Source of the DNA: Liolophura sinensis
Lineage: Eukaryota > Mollusca > Polyplacophora > Chitonida > Chitonidae
DNA: 64,000 nucleotides
NCBI RefSeq assembly: GCF_032854445.1
Contig: NC_088306.1
Location: forward strand, 5,390,373-5,454,372
Direction: 5' to 3'
Within the stretch, counting starts at the first letter, position 1, and each line of letters opens with the position of its first letter. Of this stretch, positions 10,104 to 24,011 are shown one piece after another. The notes beneath the pieces were generated by a model. The model made no database searches, was not told the origin of the DNA, and worked only from the letters and a program-made list of their open reading frames with translations. A program made the translations under genes and the position numbers.

Positions 10104-13072
10104 GCCCTACTGACGACAGTAGGGCGAGATAAGCAATGGGCAGCAGTGCCTATGGTGTCATTTACACATCTGTTGAAGACCACTTGACTTAAAATTCCAC
10201 CATCAGGGCGTGTACCTCACACCTGGGACAGTCCATCAGTAACTTGCCAAAGGTCAATGGTTTACGCCCGCCACTTCATGTAGCTCAAACCAAAATACTG
10301 ATGGCCATTCAGGTATTAGTGAAATATTCTTGAGTAGATATCAAACATACGTGTACACCAAGAAACTGAATTTACGATGTAGCTAGGATACCTTAGCTAG
10401 GATAAACTGATTTCACCAAGCATTTGGTAATTACACGTAGCTTTATGACATGAGAAATTTTGACCTGGAATTCCAAGCAACCAAATTAGTAGTACATGTA
10501 TAATGAAAAATACATATTGAATGCCATAACTTTCTTTTACTTTTATTGTAAATCTGTATTGCACAGTAAGTAGTATTTTGACGGAATCACTTTCGGCTAT
10601 CTTAACATTCCCAGCAAGAAACAGGTAACACAATCCAAGAAATAGCCATATATCAGCTAGGAACCACAAATTATTCAATCACAAACCTTAGCAAAGCCAG
10701 GGAAAATTAGCCAGCTCAGTAGAAAATATCAAGATGGGGTCAATAACGGGGAACTTGTGAAACGCTCAGTATCAGGACTTTGATGTCATTTAATTGAAAT
10801 GAAATGTTTCTTACTGGCTCATCATCATGACCTAACCTTAAAAGCAGTACAGTGTAGAAATTGAAACACTGTAGACGTTGAGCTACATTCCAGTTTTGAT
10901 GTAGCAGTGGCTCAATGTCCTGCTTCACACTAATACCACCTTATAAAAAAACGTGCTGCCATCCCATGTGAAACAAATGTGTACAGCTGTACATACCAAT
11001 CAAAAAAGATTTTTGGGGGGACAGAGGTTTAAATGTGTCATCATTTCACCAGCAGTTTTGTGCATGGTTTGAAGTGAAAACTGACAACAAATCATTTAAA
11101 AATCTGCAGTATGTAAATTACATGTAACGGGATAGATCTATAATAGACAAGTCAGCATTTCCTTACTTCATAAATCTGAACATAAGACAGCAATGAAGTT
11201 TTATCCAAAGGAGATATTATCTGCACTTCTTAGTGTATATGCAGGTGAAATCATATAATGTTAACAATATATACTGATACTCAACAAAAATATACACACT
11301 CAAAGCAATTTTATATTGTTTTCTTTCAGTCTTAAATGACATGTTAACGATAAGGGGACATAATCCTTGTCAACTGTGGCTTTAATTTCCACCCGATTTT
11401 ACGGAAATAATCCAAGAGCTATGAAAGTGTGAAAACAGAATGGACGGTAATCACGGTTCATGCTCTTCGTGATTCTGACTTGAAGACACTCAGTATTGAC
11501 CCTAGTCGATGAGTTAACATGTTACTTAATATTGAGAGAAAACAACATAGAATTGCTTAGTGGGTTTATATTTTTGTTGAGCGTGACATTTGCAATTAGC
11601 ATACACAAAGCAGCATTATTCTGTCCTGACAAACACAGGTACACACAGGTACAAGTGTTAAATATACACGTGAGGATTTTATACAGGCACACTGTATATG
11701 AAAGAGAACATTTCATTGGAGTTAAATATTCAGATACAACCAATCACAACTCGGCTTTGTCAACTACACACACAAGTATACAAAACTTGGACGGTCTAAT
11801 ACACACGAAGAAATCCTGGTACCTCTGCATGCACCTACAACAAACACTAACAGACAGATAACATTTGACCTCTGAACTTCGCAGTGCCATCACACCAACA
11901 AGCAGACCAATCACTACACTCCGGTACCTTGATTCTTGGCCAATGGGAATGTATGTCCATAAAGGCACTATCATGGTAAAGTTCTGAAGTAAAAATGAAT
12001 CTAAAAATGTTCTCACTTCTACACTTTAATAGATATGTGTTAGCAAATTCCAGAACTGAAAAACTGAAAAACATTAGCTAAATGCTAGCATGAAAACAAA
12101 CCAGGTCCTGCAAGGTTTAACTGCCATGAATTACCAATTACTTTTCTGAAGATACAACTGCTAAGATTGTAGACGTTCAAAGAATAAGGAGCAGCCAATT
12201 AAGATTTGAAAATAAGCCAAAATTATGAAAGGTAGAAGGTAAACGAAAATGAATTATTCCCACTGACTGGCCGGTTTAAGATGCCGCCCCAGATGGAATA
12301 TGAAAACATTACATCTGCCACATACAATCCTTTAACGGAGAGTACAAAGGTCTGGTGCCACTTCCACAAAATAAGACCGCAAGGCGATGTCATTTACGAA
12401 AGACTAATTTACAATATTTTGTGAAAGAGGAGACTTGACTACATGAACTGAACTGCTTTGAGCCTTCTCTGAAGTGTGTCAAGGATCACACTGAATCTCG
12501 GTGCAAAGAAGGGGAAACCATCAAAAACAAGATTTGAATATATGCATTCATCTGATAAATATTTAACACGAGAAATTTTTAGTAACATTATTTTATCACT
12601 GTATTTAATTACTATTAAAGATCTATTAATAGATCCTGAAAGCAGGGTTAAATGATAAAGACCGAGATCGGAGTCTGAACAGCTTTCATAACATGTCGGA
12701 AAAAAAAATGTGCTGCACAAAAGCCTGTTAGTTTTGGAGGATAATACAGACGAACAATTTTCTGTCGTTTCCAATTTTGCCTGATGTGACATCATGCGAG
12801 AACATCTGGCATCACCGAATGCTGAGATACACCCGAGTAGCCATCACATAAGGAATATTACCATTTCACATCCGAAAAATTTTACAGAAAATGCCAAAGA
12901 TTGTGTTTTTGAGGACCCATCACTACTTATAGAGGTTAACATTTGTTACTTATTCATCACCAATCTTTTTGAACCTGGCTATTGGCTAAGTGTTCCATAG
13001 GGTGTACTACATGTCATTTCATTATTTCTGCCTAGATCCTGTTGAACTGAAGTAGCACTTTATAGACTGCCT
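10104..13072. other. Remainder of duplicated block, no gene seen
   Basis: AT-rich unique-looking sequence without splice-flanked coding segments. A 118-codon frame at 12439-12795 (minus) is destroyed in the second copy by deletions of about 27 and 5 bases, which argues against coding function. Confidence 0.55.
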
Positions 13073-13272
13073 NNNNNNNNNNNNNNNNNNNNNNNNNNNN
13101 NNNNNNNNNNNNNNNNNNNNNNNNNNNNNNNNNNNNNNNNNNNNNNNNNNNNNNNNNNNNNNNNNNNNNNNNNNNNNNNNNNNNNNNNNNNNNNNNNNNN
13201 NNNNNNNNNNNNNNNNNNNNNNNNNNNNNNNNNNNNNNNNNNNNNNNNNNNNNNNNNNNNNNNNNNNNNNNN
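13073..13272. other. Assembly gap, exactly 200 N
   Basis: A round-number run of N marks a scaffold join of unknown true size. The duplicated block ends at its left edge and starts again at its right edge. Confidence 0.99.
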
Positions 13273-16200
13273 CCTTTACAGCACGTTGGACGTGCTGGCT
13301 TCAAATCACTGACACCATTATCAAATTTTGTACAGAAATCTTGAACAACTTCTCATTATGCTTCATACACAGACAACCCTCTTCATCTAAAATATTTGCA
13401 GCATGATTCTGACCAACACCTGAGACAATTTTATTGACGAATACTGATCAAATAGTTCCATGTGAGGACACCGGTGTTTAGGCTAAGTTGGAACAAGCAT
13501 ATGTGGGTCGCACTAACTCCAAAGGTCAAGTCTGTCTAGTGGTGGCAGTGATGTAAAGCGAGTGAGGAGAGGGGTGCATACGCTGTATGTATGTACGTGT
13601 GCTTGTGGTTTAACATTTTTCAGTCATATGACGAGGAGGAGTTAAGTGTGTATACGTATAATGTGTCATCTTGTGGTAGGGAGAGTTCGTACCGCCAAAG
13701 TGCCGATGTATCTGATGTATCATGCCGAAGCTAACAGACATGACTCCCCCTCCCAGTCACATTTTGCTGATACCGAGTCAATCAGTTGTGTCCTTACTAA
13801 CCTCTCGGTGCTCAGCGCCAAGCGAGGCAGCAACAAGTATCATTTTTAAAGTCTTTGGCATAACCCCGACCCAGGTTTTATCCTGAGGTCTCCTGACTTT
13901 AAGGCGAATGCTCTAATGATCAGGGCAGCGAAGTGCTCTGTGCTGAAAGGAATATGCCCCAAGCACTGGTACAGTAGCACATTAGGCCCAATTTGGTGTG
14001 GCACTCGTACAGTTGCACATTAGGACCAATTTGGTGGGGCACTAGTACAGTAGCAGTTTAGGCCCAATTTGGTGGGGCACTGATGGCAGTAGCACATCAA
14101 GCCCAATTTGGTGGTGCACTGATGGCAGTAGCACATCAAGCCCAATTCAATGGGACACTGATGGCAGTAGCACTTTAGGCCCAATTCGGTGGGGCACTGA
14201 TGGCAGTAGCACATTAGGCCCAATCTGGTGGGGCACTGATGGCAGTAGCACATTAGGTCCAATCTGGTGGGGCACTGATGGCAGTAGCACATTAGGCCCA
14301 ATCTGGTGGGGCACTGATGGCAGTAGCACATTAGGTCCAATCTGGTGGGACACTGATGGCAGTAGCACATTAGGCCCAATCTGGTGGGACACTGATGGCA
14401 GTAGCACATTAGGCCCAATCTGGTGGGACACTGATGGCAGTAGCACATTAGGCCCAATTTGGTGGTGCACTGATGGCAGTAGCACATCAAGCCCAATTTG
14501 GTGGTGCACTGATGGCAGTAGCACATCAAGCCCAATTCAATGGGACACTGATGGCAGTAGCACTTTAGGCCCAATTCGGTGGGGCACTGATGGCACAGCA
14601 CATTAGGCCCAATCTGGTGGGGCACTGATGGCAGTAGCACATTAGGTCCAATCTGGTGGGACACTGATGGCAGTAGCACATTAGGCCCAATCTGGTGGGA
14701 CACTGATGGCAGTAGCACATTAGGCCCAATCTGGTGGGGCACTGATGGCAGTAGCACATTAGGTCCAATCTGGTGGGACACTGATGGCAGTAGCACATTA
14801 GGCCCAATCTGGTGGGACACTGATGGCAGTAGCACATTAGGCCCAATCTGGTGGGACACTGATGGCAGTAGCACATTAGGCCCAATCTGGTGGGGCACTG
14901 ATGGCAGTAGCACATAAGGCCCAATCTGGTGGGGCACTGATGGCAATAGCACATTAGGCCTAGTCTGGTGGGACACTGATGGCAGTAGCACATTAGGCCC
15001 AGTTCGGTGGGGCCCTACTGACGACAGTAGGGCCAGATAAGCAATGGGCAGCGGTGCCTATGGTGTCATTTACACATCTGTTGAAGACCACTTGACTTAA
15101 AATTCCACCATCAGGGCGTGTACCTCACACCTGGGACAGTCCATCAGTAACTTGCCAAAGGTCAATGGTTTACACCCGCCACTTCATGTAGCTCAAACCA
15201 AAATACTGATGGCCATTCAGGTATTAGTGAAATATTCTTGAGTAGATATCAAACATACGTGTACACCAAGAAACTGAATTTACGATGTAGCTAGGATACC
15301 TTAGCTAGGATAAACTGATTTCACCAAGCATTTGGTAATTACACGTAGCTTTATGACGTGAGAAATTTTGACCTGGAATTCCAAGCAACCAAATTAGTAG
15401 TACATGTATAATGAAAAATACATATTGAATGCCATAACTTTCTTTTACTTTTATTGTAAATCTGTATTGCACAGTAAGTAGTATTTTGACGGAATCACTT
15501 TCGGCTATCTTAACATTCCCAGCAAGAAACAGGTAACACAATCCAAGAAATAGCCATATATCAGCTAGGAATCACAAATAATTCAACCACAAACCTTAGC
15601 AAAGCCAGGGAAAATTAGCCAGCTCAGTAGAAAATATCAAGAAGGGGTCAATAACGGGGAACTTGTGAAACGCTCAGTATCATGACTTTGATGTCATTTA
15701 ATTGAAATGAAATGTTTCTTACTGGCTCATCATCATGACCTAACCCTAAAGGCAGTACAATGTAGAAATTGAAACACTGTAGACGTTGAGCTACATTCCA
15801 GTTTTGATGTAGCAGTGGCTCAATGTCCTGCTTCACACTAATACCACCTCATAAAAAAAAAATGTGCTGCCATCCCATGTGAAACAAATGTGTACAGCTG
15901 TACATACCAATCAAAAAAGATTTTTGGGGGGACAGAGGTTTAAATGTGTCATCATTTCACCAGCAGTTTTGTGCATCGTTTGAAGTGAAAACTGACAACA
16001 AATCATTTAAAAATCTGCAGTATGTAAATTACATGTAACGGGATAGATCTATAATAGACAAGTCAGCATTTCCTTACTTCATAAATTTGAACATAAGACA
16101 GCAATGAAGTTTTATCCAAAGGAGATATTATCTGCACTTCTCAGTGTATATGCAGGTGTAATCATATAATGTTAACAATATATACTGATACTCAACAAAA

Positions 16201-17941
16201 ATATACACACTCAAAGCAATTTTATATTGTTTACTTTCAGTATTAAATAACATGTTAACAACGATAAGGGGACATAATCCTTGTCAACTGCGGCTTTAAT
16301 TTCCACCCGATTTTACGGAAATAATCCAAGAGCTATGACAGTGTGAAAACAGAATGGAGGGTAATCACGGCTCATGCTCTTGGTGATTCTGACTTGAAGA
16401 CACTCGGTATTGACCCTAGTTGATGAGTTAACATGTTACTTAATATTGAAAGAAAACAACATAGAATTGCTTAGTGGGTTTATATTTTTGTTGAGCTGGA
16501 CATTTGCAATTAGCATACACAAAGCAGCATTATTCTGTCCTGACAAACACAGGTACACACAGGTACAAGTGTTAAATATACACGTGAGGATTTTATACAG
16601 GCACACTGTATATGAAAGAGAACATTTCATTGGAGTTAAATATTCAGATACAACCAATCACAACTCTGCTTTGTGAACTACACACACATGTATACAAAAC
16701 TTGGACGGTCTAACACACACGAAGAAATCCTGGTACCTCTGCATGCACCTACAACAAACACTAACAGACAGATAACATTTGACCTCTGAACTTCGCAGTG
16801 CCATCACACCAACAAGCAGACCAATCACTACACTCCGGTACCTTGATTCTTGGCCAATGGGAATGTATGTCCATAAAGGCACTATCATGGTAAAGTTCTG
16901 AAGTAAAAATGAATCTAAAAATGTTCTCACTTCTACACTTTAATAGATATGTGTTAACAAATTCCAGAACTGAAAAACTGAAAAACATTAGCTAAATGCT
17001 AGCATGAAAACAAACCAGGTCCTGCAAGGTTTAACTGCCATGAATTACCAATTACTTTTCTGAAGATACAACTGCTAAGACGTTCAAAGAATAAGGAGCA
17101 GCCAATTAAGATTTGAAAATAAGCCAAAATTATGAAAGGTAGAAGGTAAATGAAAATGAATTATTCCCACTGACTGGCCGGTTTAAGATGCCACCCCAGA
17201 TGGAATATGGAAACATTACATCTGCCACATACAATCCTTTAACGGAGAGTACAAAGGTCTGGTGCCACTTCCACAAAATAAGACCACAAGGCGATGTCAT
17301 TTACGAAAGACTAATTTACAATATTTTGTGAAAGAGGAGACTTGACTACATGAACTGAACTGCTTTGAGCCTTCTCTGAAGTGTGTCAAGGATCACACTG
17401 AATCCCGGTGCAAAGAAGGGGAAACCCTCAAAAACAAGATTTGAATATATGCATTCATCTGATAAATATTTAACACGAGAAATTTTTAGTAACATTATTT
17501 TATCTGTTAATAGATCCTGAAAGCAGGGTTAAATGATAAAGACCGAGATCGGAGTCTGAACAGCTTTCATAACATGTTGGAAAAAAAATGTGCTGCACAA
17601 AAGCCTGTTAGGAGGATAATACAGACGAACAATTTTCTGTCGTTTCCAATTTTGCCTGATGTGATATCATGCGAGAACATCTGGCATCACCCAATGCTGA
17701 GATACACCCGAGTAGCGATCACATAAGGAATATTACCATTTCACATCCGAAAAATTTTACAAAAAATGCCAAAGATTGTGTTTTTGAGGACCCATCACTA
17801 CTTATAGAGGTTAACATTTGTTACTTATTCATCACCAATCTTTTTGAACCTGGCTATTGGCTAAGTGTTCCATAGGGTGTACTACATGTCATTTCATTAT
17901 TTCTGCCTAGATCCTGTTGGAACTGAAGTAGCACTTTATAG
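13273..17941. repeat. Large duplicated block, copy 2
   Basis: Begins immediately after the N gap with CCTTTACAGCACGTTGGACG, equal to position 8601, and parallels copy 1 to 17941 (CTTTATAG). It includes a second copy of dispersed family B (13308-13582), family-2 SINE (13599-13935), and a longer 39-bp array. No gene could be supported. Confidence 0.9.
13960..15013. repeat. 39-bp minisatellite, about 26 copies
   Basis: Same unit as 9290-10103 but longer. A block of about six units, including the diagnostic CAATTCAATGGGACACTG variant, appears twice (14140 and 14530), so the extra length came from an internal duplication. Confidence 0.92.
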
Positions 17942-18129
17942 CAAACAATCTATAAGCCTGCTGTTTTAGTCTTTAGTCCTTTTCTTTCACCAGCATCCAT
18001 ACAAACTACTGTACAAATTTTATCACAATTCAGTTTACCGTCCCAAAAAAAAAAGAAAAAAAAAAACCCCACGATCTTCTGGCACCAAAAAACTATGCAC
18101 ATACACAAGCAATGTTTTCCTAACCTGTA
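17942..18129. other. Junction sequence, no gene
   Basis: Unique sequence with an A-rich tract at 18045-18066 just before the 143-bp array. Confidence 0.5.
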
Positions 18130-19245
18130 CAATGTACTCTACAAGTATCCCACGTACCCAGCTAGGAGTCTGTTATTGGCTTGTCTGGAGTGCACCTGTG
18201 GAACTGCAGTGCTGGAACACTCACGGAATGTTCCCTGCTTGTCACTATATCCTCAGCAAAAACGTTACATGTACAAAGTGTTCTACAAGCATCCCAGTAG
18301 CCAGCCAGGAACCTGTTAGTGGCTTGCATGGGGTGCACCTGTGGAACTGCAGTGCTGGAACACTCACGGAATGTCCCCTGCTTGTCACTATATCCTCAGC
18401 AAAAACGTTACATGTACAATGTGTTCTACAAGCATCCCTGTAGCCAGCCAGGAACCTGTTAGTGGCTTGCATGGGGTGCACCTGTGGAACTGCAGTGCTG
18501 GAACACTCACGGAATGTCCCCTGCTTGTCACTATATCCTCAGCAAAGATGTTACATGTACAAAGTGTTCTACAAGCATCCCAGTAGCCAGCCAGGAACCT
18601 GTCAGTGGCTTGCATGGGGTGCACTTTTGGAACTGCAGTGCTGGAACACTCACGGAATGTCCCCTGCTTGTCACTATATCCTCAGCAAAGATGTTACATG
18701 TACAAAGTGTTCTACAAGCATCCCAGTAGCCAGCCAGGAACCTGTCAGTGGCTTGCATGGGGTGCACTTTTGGAACTGCAGTGCTGGAACACTCACGGAA
18801 TGTCCCCTGCTTGTCACTATATCCTCAGCAAAGATGTTACATGTACAAAGTGTTCTACAAGCATCCCAGTAGCCAGCCAGGAACCTGTTAGTGACTTGCA
18901 TGGGGTGCACCTGTGGAACTGCAGTGCTGGAACACTCACGGAATGTCCCCTGCTTGTCACTATATCCCCAGCAAAGATGTTACATGTACAAAGTGTTCTA
19001 CAAGCATCCCAGTAGCCAGCCAGGAACCTGTCAGTGGCTTGCATGGGGTGCACCTGTGGAACTGCAGTGCTGGAACACTCACAGAAAGTTCCCTGCGTGT
19101 CAATATATCCTCAGCAAAGACCTAACATTTACAATGTGTTCTACAAGCATCCCTGTAGCCAGCCAGGAACCTGTTAGTGGCTTGCACGGGGTGCACTTGT
19201 GGAACTGCAGTGCTGGAACACTCACGGAATATTCCAGCTGCTACA
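18130..19245. repeat. 143-bp minisatellite, about 8 copies
   Basis: Unit includes GGAACTGCAGTGCTGGAACA, CTCACGGAATGTCCCCTGCT and CCAGTAGCCAGCCAGGAACC, with an exact 143-bp step between copies. Open frames on both strands overlap completely and are repeat artefacts. Confidence 0.93.
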
Positions 19246-19580
19246 AGTGTCGCTGTAGCGAGCTACTGGCTAAAGTCCCACAGAGAACCTTCAGCCTGTT
19301 GATATTAGGCAAACCTGATTGCCCCAAGGACCTGGTGATATCTGCCACCAGTCTGATTGTCTGGATGCAAATACTTATCAATAGCAATGTCCTACAGACA
19401 GTATGCAGTTACATGTACATATACATGTAAACAGACCTACAGACTCAATACTGTAAACTTCTGAAACAATTAAACAGTTCAATTCACAACATAAACACAA
19501 CAAGGGAAAATTCTGCTTATTTGACAATAATCAACATATCACAATAATACAGTATTAAGTATGAACACTATTACAGCTTC

Positions 19581-19714
19581 TTAAAGGGGCACAGAGTTGA
19601 CTCTGATTTGGTGACAGTTGAGACAGAGTTTCCTGGGTTAAATCTTGCAGCCTTGGACTTGCCTACATGTATCTCTCACACAAGCCAATCAGAAGCCTAT
19701 CTATATCCCTTTAA
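19581..19714. mobile_element. TTAA-flanked MITE, family T
   Basis: Starts TTAAAGGGGCACAGAG and ends TATATCCCTTTAA. Interior shares CTCACACAAGCCAATCAGAA with copies at 23096 and 26364. The TTAA at both ends suggests a TTAA target duplication. Confidence 0.55.
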
Positions 19715-19857
19715 GTGTTAAAACAAACATGATCTAACAAAAAATAACCTTTTCATTACTGGCAACAAATAAATCTTGATATGCTTTTGAAGCTTTTGAA
19801 ACAGCCCTACAAGTGTGGACTACATGAAGATTCAAGAGACGTCACAAAACTATAACA

Positions 19858-20345
19858 ACAAACTTGCCTTCACATACTGTAACTTGCTTTCACATACTGT
19901 AACTTGCCTTAGTTTTACATACTGTAACTTGCCTTAGTTTAACATACCACAACTTGCTTTAGTTTTACATACTGTGACTTGCTTTAGTCTTACATACCGT
20001 AACTTGCTTTAGTATTACATACCATAACTTGCCTTAGTTTTACATACCGTAACTTGCTTTAGTTTTACATACCGTAACTTGCCATAGTTTTACATACCGT
20101 AACTTGCCTTATTTTTACATACCGTAACTTGCCATAGTTTTACATACCGTAACTTGCCATAGTTTTACCTACCGTAACTTGTCTTAGTTTTACATGCCGT
20201 AACCTTAGTTTTACATACAGGAAGTTGCCTTAGTTTTACATACCGTAACTTGCCATAGTTTTACATTCCGTAACTTGTCTTAGTTTTACATACCGTAACT
20301 TGCCTTTACATACCTAACTTGCCTTTATATACAGTATTAAACTTG
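19858..20345. repeat. 25-bp minisatellite, about 19 copies
   Basis: Unit CGTAACTTGCCTTAGTTTTA plus CATAC. Degenerate at both ends. Confidence 0.9.
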
Positions 20346-20999
20346 CCCTTAACATACCCTCTGCACACCGAAAAATGCTTATAAACACTTGTTTCTTTCC
20401 TGACATATCATATTGCATTATACACATGTTACTTAGAGCACAATCGGTGCAAGTGCTTCATTACAATTTGGACATAAACCTGCAGTGATACAATGATGTT
20501 TTGTCATCATTTCATAAAAGTGTCTAAAACTACCCTGTTCAGGCCTTGCCGTATTTTTAAAAGTACGGTATCTCTACATGTATATAATCAACACTACATG
20601 CTGATAAACACTGACAGAATAGCACACAATTAAGACTTGCCTTGACACCTGCAATGATTTTTATAACAAGGATCACTTTTAAAATCACATTAAAGAAAAA
20701 CTAAGATCTTAATTTTAGGTCTCCCTGAGTTCATGGTAAAAAATGACGATCACATATGGTCACCTCATTAGTACATACACGTAGAAAAGGTATGCCAGGC
20801 AAGCATACAAACACGGCATACTTGTGCTATGAACATTATGTACCAAGCCTGGAAGTAATTTTTAAGTTGGTGCACAACATAATGGCAAATCTTCCAGCTG
20901 TTCACATCATTAAAAAATTTACCATGTTATTTATATGGGCAGTTTGGTTCTGTACCATACAGTTTGCCCTCCTGCTGTCAAAACAGGTCTACTATTTGG
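20346..20999. other. Intergenic, nothing recognised
   Basis: AT-rich; a 100-codon plus frame starting near 20756 has no recognisable domain and runs into the next tandem array, so I do not call it a gene. Confidence 0.45.
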
Positions 21000-21004
21000 T
21001 GCAG

Positions 21005-21345
21005 GATATTGTCTTTGTCCGGCTTATTTCCATGCTTGTGCACATATGCCTGAAGTAGTAAGTGGTATTTAATTGTACAGAGTTAAACATTGTCCTTGTC
21101 CTGCTTGTTTCCATGCTTGTGCACATATGCCTGAAGTAGTAAGTGGTATTTAATTGTACAGAGTTTAACATTGTTCTTGTCCTGCTTATTTCCATGCTTG
21201 TGCACATATGCCTGAAGTAGTAAGTGGTATTTAATTGTACAGAGTTTAACATTGTCCTTGTCCTGCTTATTTCCATGCTTGTGCACATATGCCTGAAGTA
21301 GTAAGTGGTATTTAATTGTACAGAGTTAAACACTGTCCTTTTCAC
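21005..21345. repeat. 81-bp minisatellite, about 4 copies
   Basis: Unit with CCATGCTTGTGCACATATGC and AAGTGGTATTTAATTGTACA; the 80/81-bp step is clear at 21091, 21171 and 21252. Confidence 0.92.
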
Positions 21346-21455
21346 TGTACAATTCAAACCCCATGATGTACATTACACCATTTAGACCCAACAATTCTAA
21401 CCCCATGATTTAGACCCCACAATTCAGACCCCACGATACAGACCCCACACACTAC
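21346..21455. repeat. Short degenerate repeat of ACCCCA-ATT-AGA
   Basis: Several 15-20-base units of the type CAATTCAGACCCCACGAT follow the 81-bp array. Confidence 0.6.
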
Positions 21456-24011
21456 ACAGTGTATCTAAAGTTAATAATCAGCTGTCCATACTGACAACCC
21501 CCAAAACTGTCACTCACATATACCCAGATCAGCATCCCAGAATACACCAAACCCAAGGTTTGTGACTCTTCACTAACCTCCTGACCCCTGCAGCTGAGCT
21601 AACCAGAGATGGGCTCCTGCAAAGATGGTCAAAAATGTTTCATCATTCACTCGTTTTTAACAACTTCAAATACTTTGTATCATTCATAAGTTTTTACACA
21701 TACGGTAATTAATAATTGTTTGTTGTATTTATCCAATTCCATGATTTTCGCAATGAAATGTCACACCTTTATATTGAATTGGATGACGTCAATTTTTGTT
21801 TAGCTTATCATTCTGAAGAGCACCAATTATTCAACAGTTTGACCCCTGCAGCATGCCAACTTCATATGCAAAACAGTTCAGGAATCAGAGTCTACTTACT
21901 TTTTCATTTGATTGGTGTTTTAAAAAAAAAATAGGTCTATTCACGAATTATTCACTTTTTAGATTGTAGTCAGGTTTATGTGTGGAAATGTGTTGAATAG
22001 ATCTACTCTCTCCCCATGGTAATCCACCATGAAAAACGACGGCAGGTTAGGCCTGATATGTTCCCATAAAGCATTTTCTACTTCAAGAGCAAACCACTAC
22101 AGACACAAAACATGGCTTGTAGCCTTCGTAACCCAGTTACTCGCCAAAGCACCCTATTTCATAATCAATAAATATGACATGTAAAACATAAACTACATAT
22201 TCCTTGTTTTTGTAATACCTAGATTACTTCCCTTTCATTGATCACACTCCCGCTCCTCCCTTGAAGGTAGGTGTCGGTTAAACTGTCCACTGCTGTTAGC
22301 ATTTGAAAGTACCAATTGGAATTTAAATTGTGATCAACTGTGACTAAACCGCTTCTACAATTTCTTGTACTTTTGACTCATTGATTGCAATTTGCTTCTG
22401 TACATTGAGAAACTGACAATGTAATATTTTCCACAGTCCCATGTACTTTAATACCGATACTGACAGCTATCCACCATCAAGGGAGGTAAATCCCTGAAAA
22501 AGGGAAGTAACCTATGTATTTGTATGCAAATACAGAATATATACACATGTAAAACTAACTGTTTTAACTGTTTATAATTATGTATGGCAAGCAAATAAGT
22601 ATATTATCATAGAATGGGGTAAAAAGAGTAGTAAATAAATCTGGATATTAAAGCAACATATATATTTATGTAAATATATATAGGATACACAAATACATGC
22701 TTATGTACTGTGTACCCAGTGTATAAATATTCTGTTCCACAAAGCAAAGTATGCATTCATCTATAAATACATACAAGTTTCTAGTGTTTGTCATTCACAG
22801 AAAACTAAAAAAAAAAAAAACATGATGTCCAGTATTGCTTGGTTCCAAGGGCATCTATTTGATGTGCCTGTCACAGAGGATAGTAAACGCCTACAAACAA
22901 TGCACTACTGTTTCAAGTCTGTCTGTAAAGCTTGGCTTACGACCCAACTCAACTCAACTCCATCGTTGCATCGGGCTGTTAACAAGGTAAGGGCTCATGC
23001 GCAACGCGACTCAACTGGAGTTATATTTCAGTTGTTAAGTGTTTCCCAGTTCAATCCCAAGTCGTACGACCATTTGAGTGAAGCTGAGTCACATCTTAAG
23101 GGATACTGACGCTGAGATTGGTTGACAGTGGAGACAGGGTTTCCTTTTGTTAAATGGGCTAAACTCTTTGAATAAAATGTGACCCAGGGTTCAGGCATAG
23201 CCTGGGCTTGTCTATCTCTCACACCAGCCAATCAGAGCCGATCCTGCATCCCTTTAAGCTCTCGTGTATGCCAAGCTTTACATCCTGTAGTTGTGATAGA
23301 GTGTCTCTCTGCAGAGAACTGATTCATCTTACTGACTTCAATAATAATGTGGATGCCAGTACGAAATATTTAAGAGATTATATTAAGTCATTATCTATCA
23401 GTTTCTGACATCAATCTTTAGTGACATTTTTTGTCTAGAAATTCACTTTAAATAATAAAAGATTTGTCATAATAAAGACATACATTTGAGTGAAATGCTT
23501 AGTATGTACCCGATAACAGAGACCTACCTGATTTATACAGAAATGTTAATGTTTACCATGGGTATGTAAAAAGCAATTAAGTACATTACTGGGACTCCAA
23601 TTTGACTGTATGAAAAGTATATGCTAAATAAATTTTAAAAAGTTTTATAAAGCTGAATTCTTATAAATATTTCCATTAAAAATATATCGCAAATGACAAC
23701 ACTGTTCATTCGTATGATGAGAACCTAAATATTACCCTTTCCTCACTGTGTAAAAAGTAGAGATGCAAGAGACGTGTAGATTTTCATATATCACACATAA
23801 ACACATATGAACATACACATAATATTAAATCAGTAATTTCTGTGCATTTGCAGTAATTTCTGTTCATATGATGTCATTACTTCAGCTTACAAAGGAATTA
23901 AAAAAAAAAAATAATGTAAACCAATGTCGGTTAAAAGCTTGTTAAAAGAAAAAAAAAGGTCAACAAACAATACTAAGTACACAACTGTACATGTATATTT
24001 ACACACTCCTG
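21456..24011. other. 3' flank of PPM1L, no gene seen
   Basis: AT-rich. Contains the MITE at 23096. Part of it may be the PPM1L 3' UTR, but no poly(A) signal could be assigned with confidence. A 95-codon frame at 22822 has no recognisable feature. Confidence 0.45.
23096..23257. mobile_element. TTAA-flanked MITE, family T
   Basis: TTAAGGGATACTGACG at the left end, GCATCCCTTTAA at the right, and the shared interior CTCTCACACCAGCCAATCAG. Confidence 0.6.

Larger units (their letters stand above)
8601..13067. repeat. Large duplicated block, copy 1
   Basis: The sequence from CCTTTACAGCACGTTGGACG at 8601 to CTTTATAG at 13067 recurs almost base for base at 13273-17941. Copy 1 runs into the N gap. 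Single-base changes and small indels are scattered throughout, and the internal 39-bp array has a different length in each copy. No gene could be supported inside. Confidence 0.9.

Noticed and set aside
12439..12795. 118-codon minus-strand frame as a gene
   Set aside because: The second copy of the duplicated block carries ~27- and 5-base deletions that break it, no domain is recognisable and no splice context fits.
18132..19430. Multiple 78-179-codon frames on both strands
   Set aside because: 143-bp minisatellite; the frames tile the repeats and end at the array edge.
22822..23109. 95-codon plus-strand frame
   Set aside because: No recognisable domain, starts after a poly(A) tract and ends at a MITE border.
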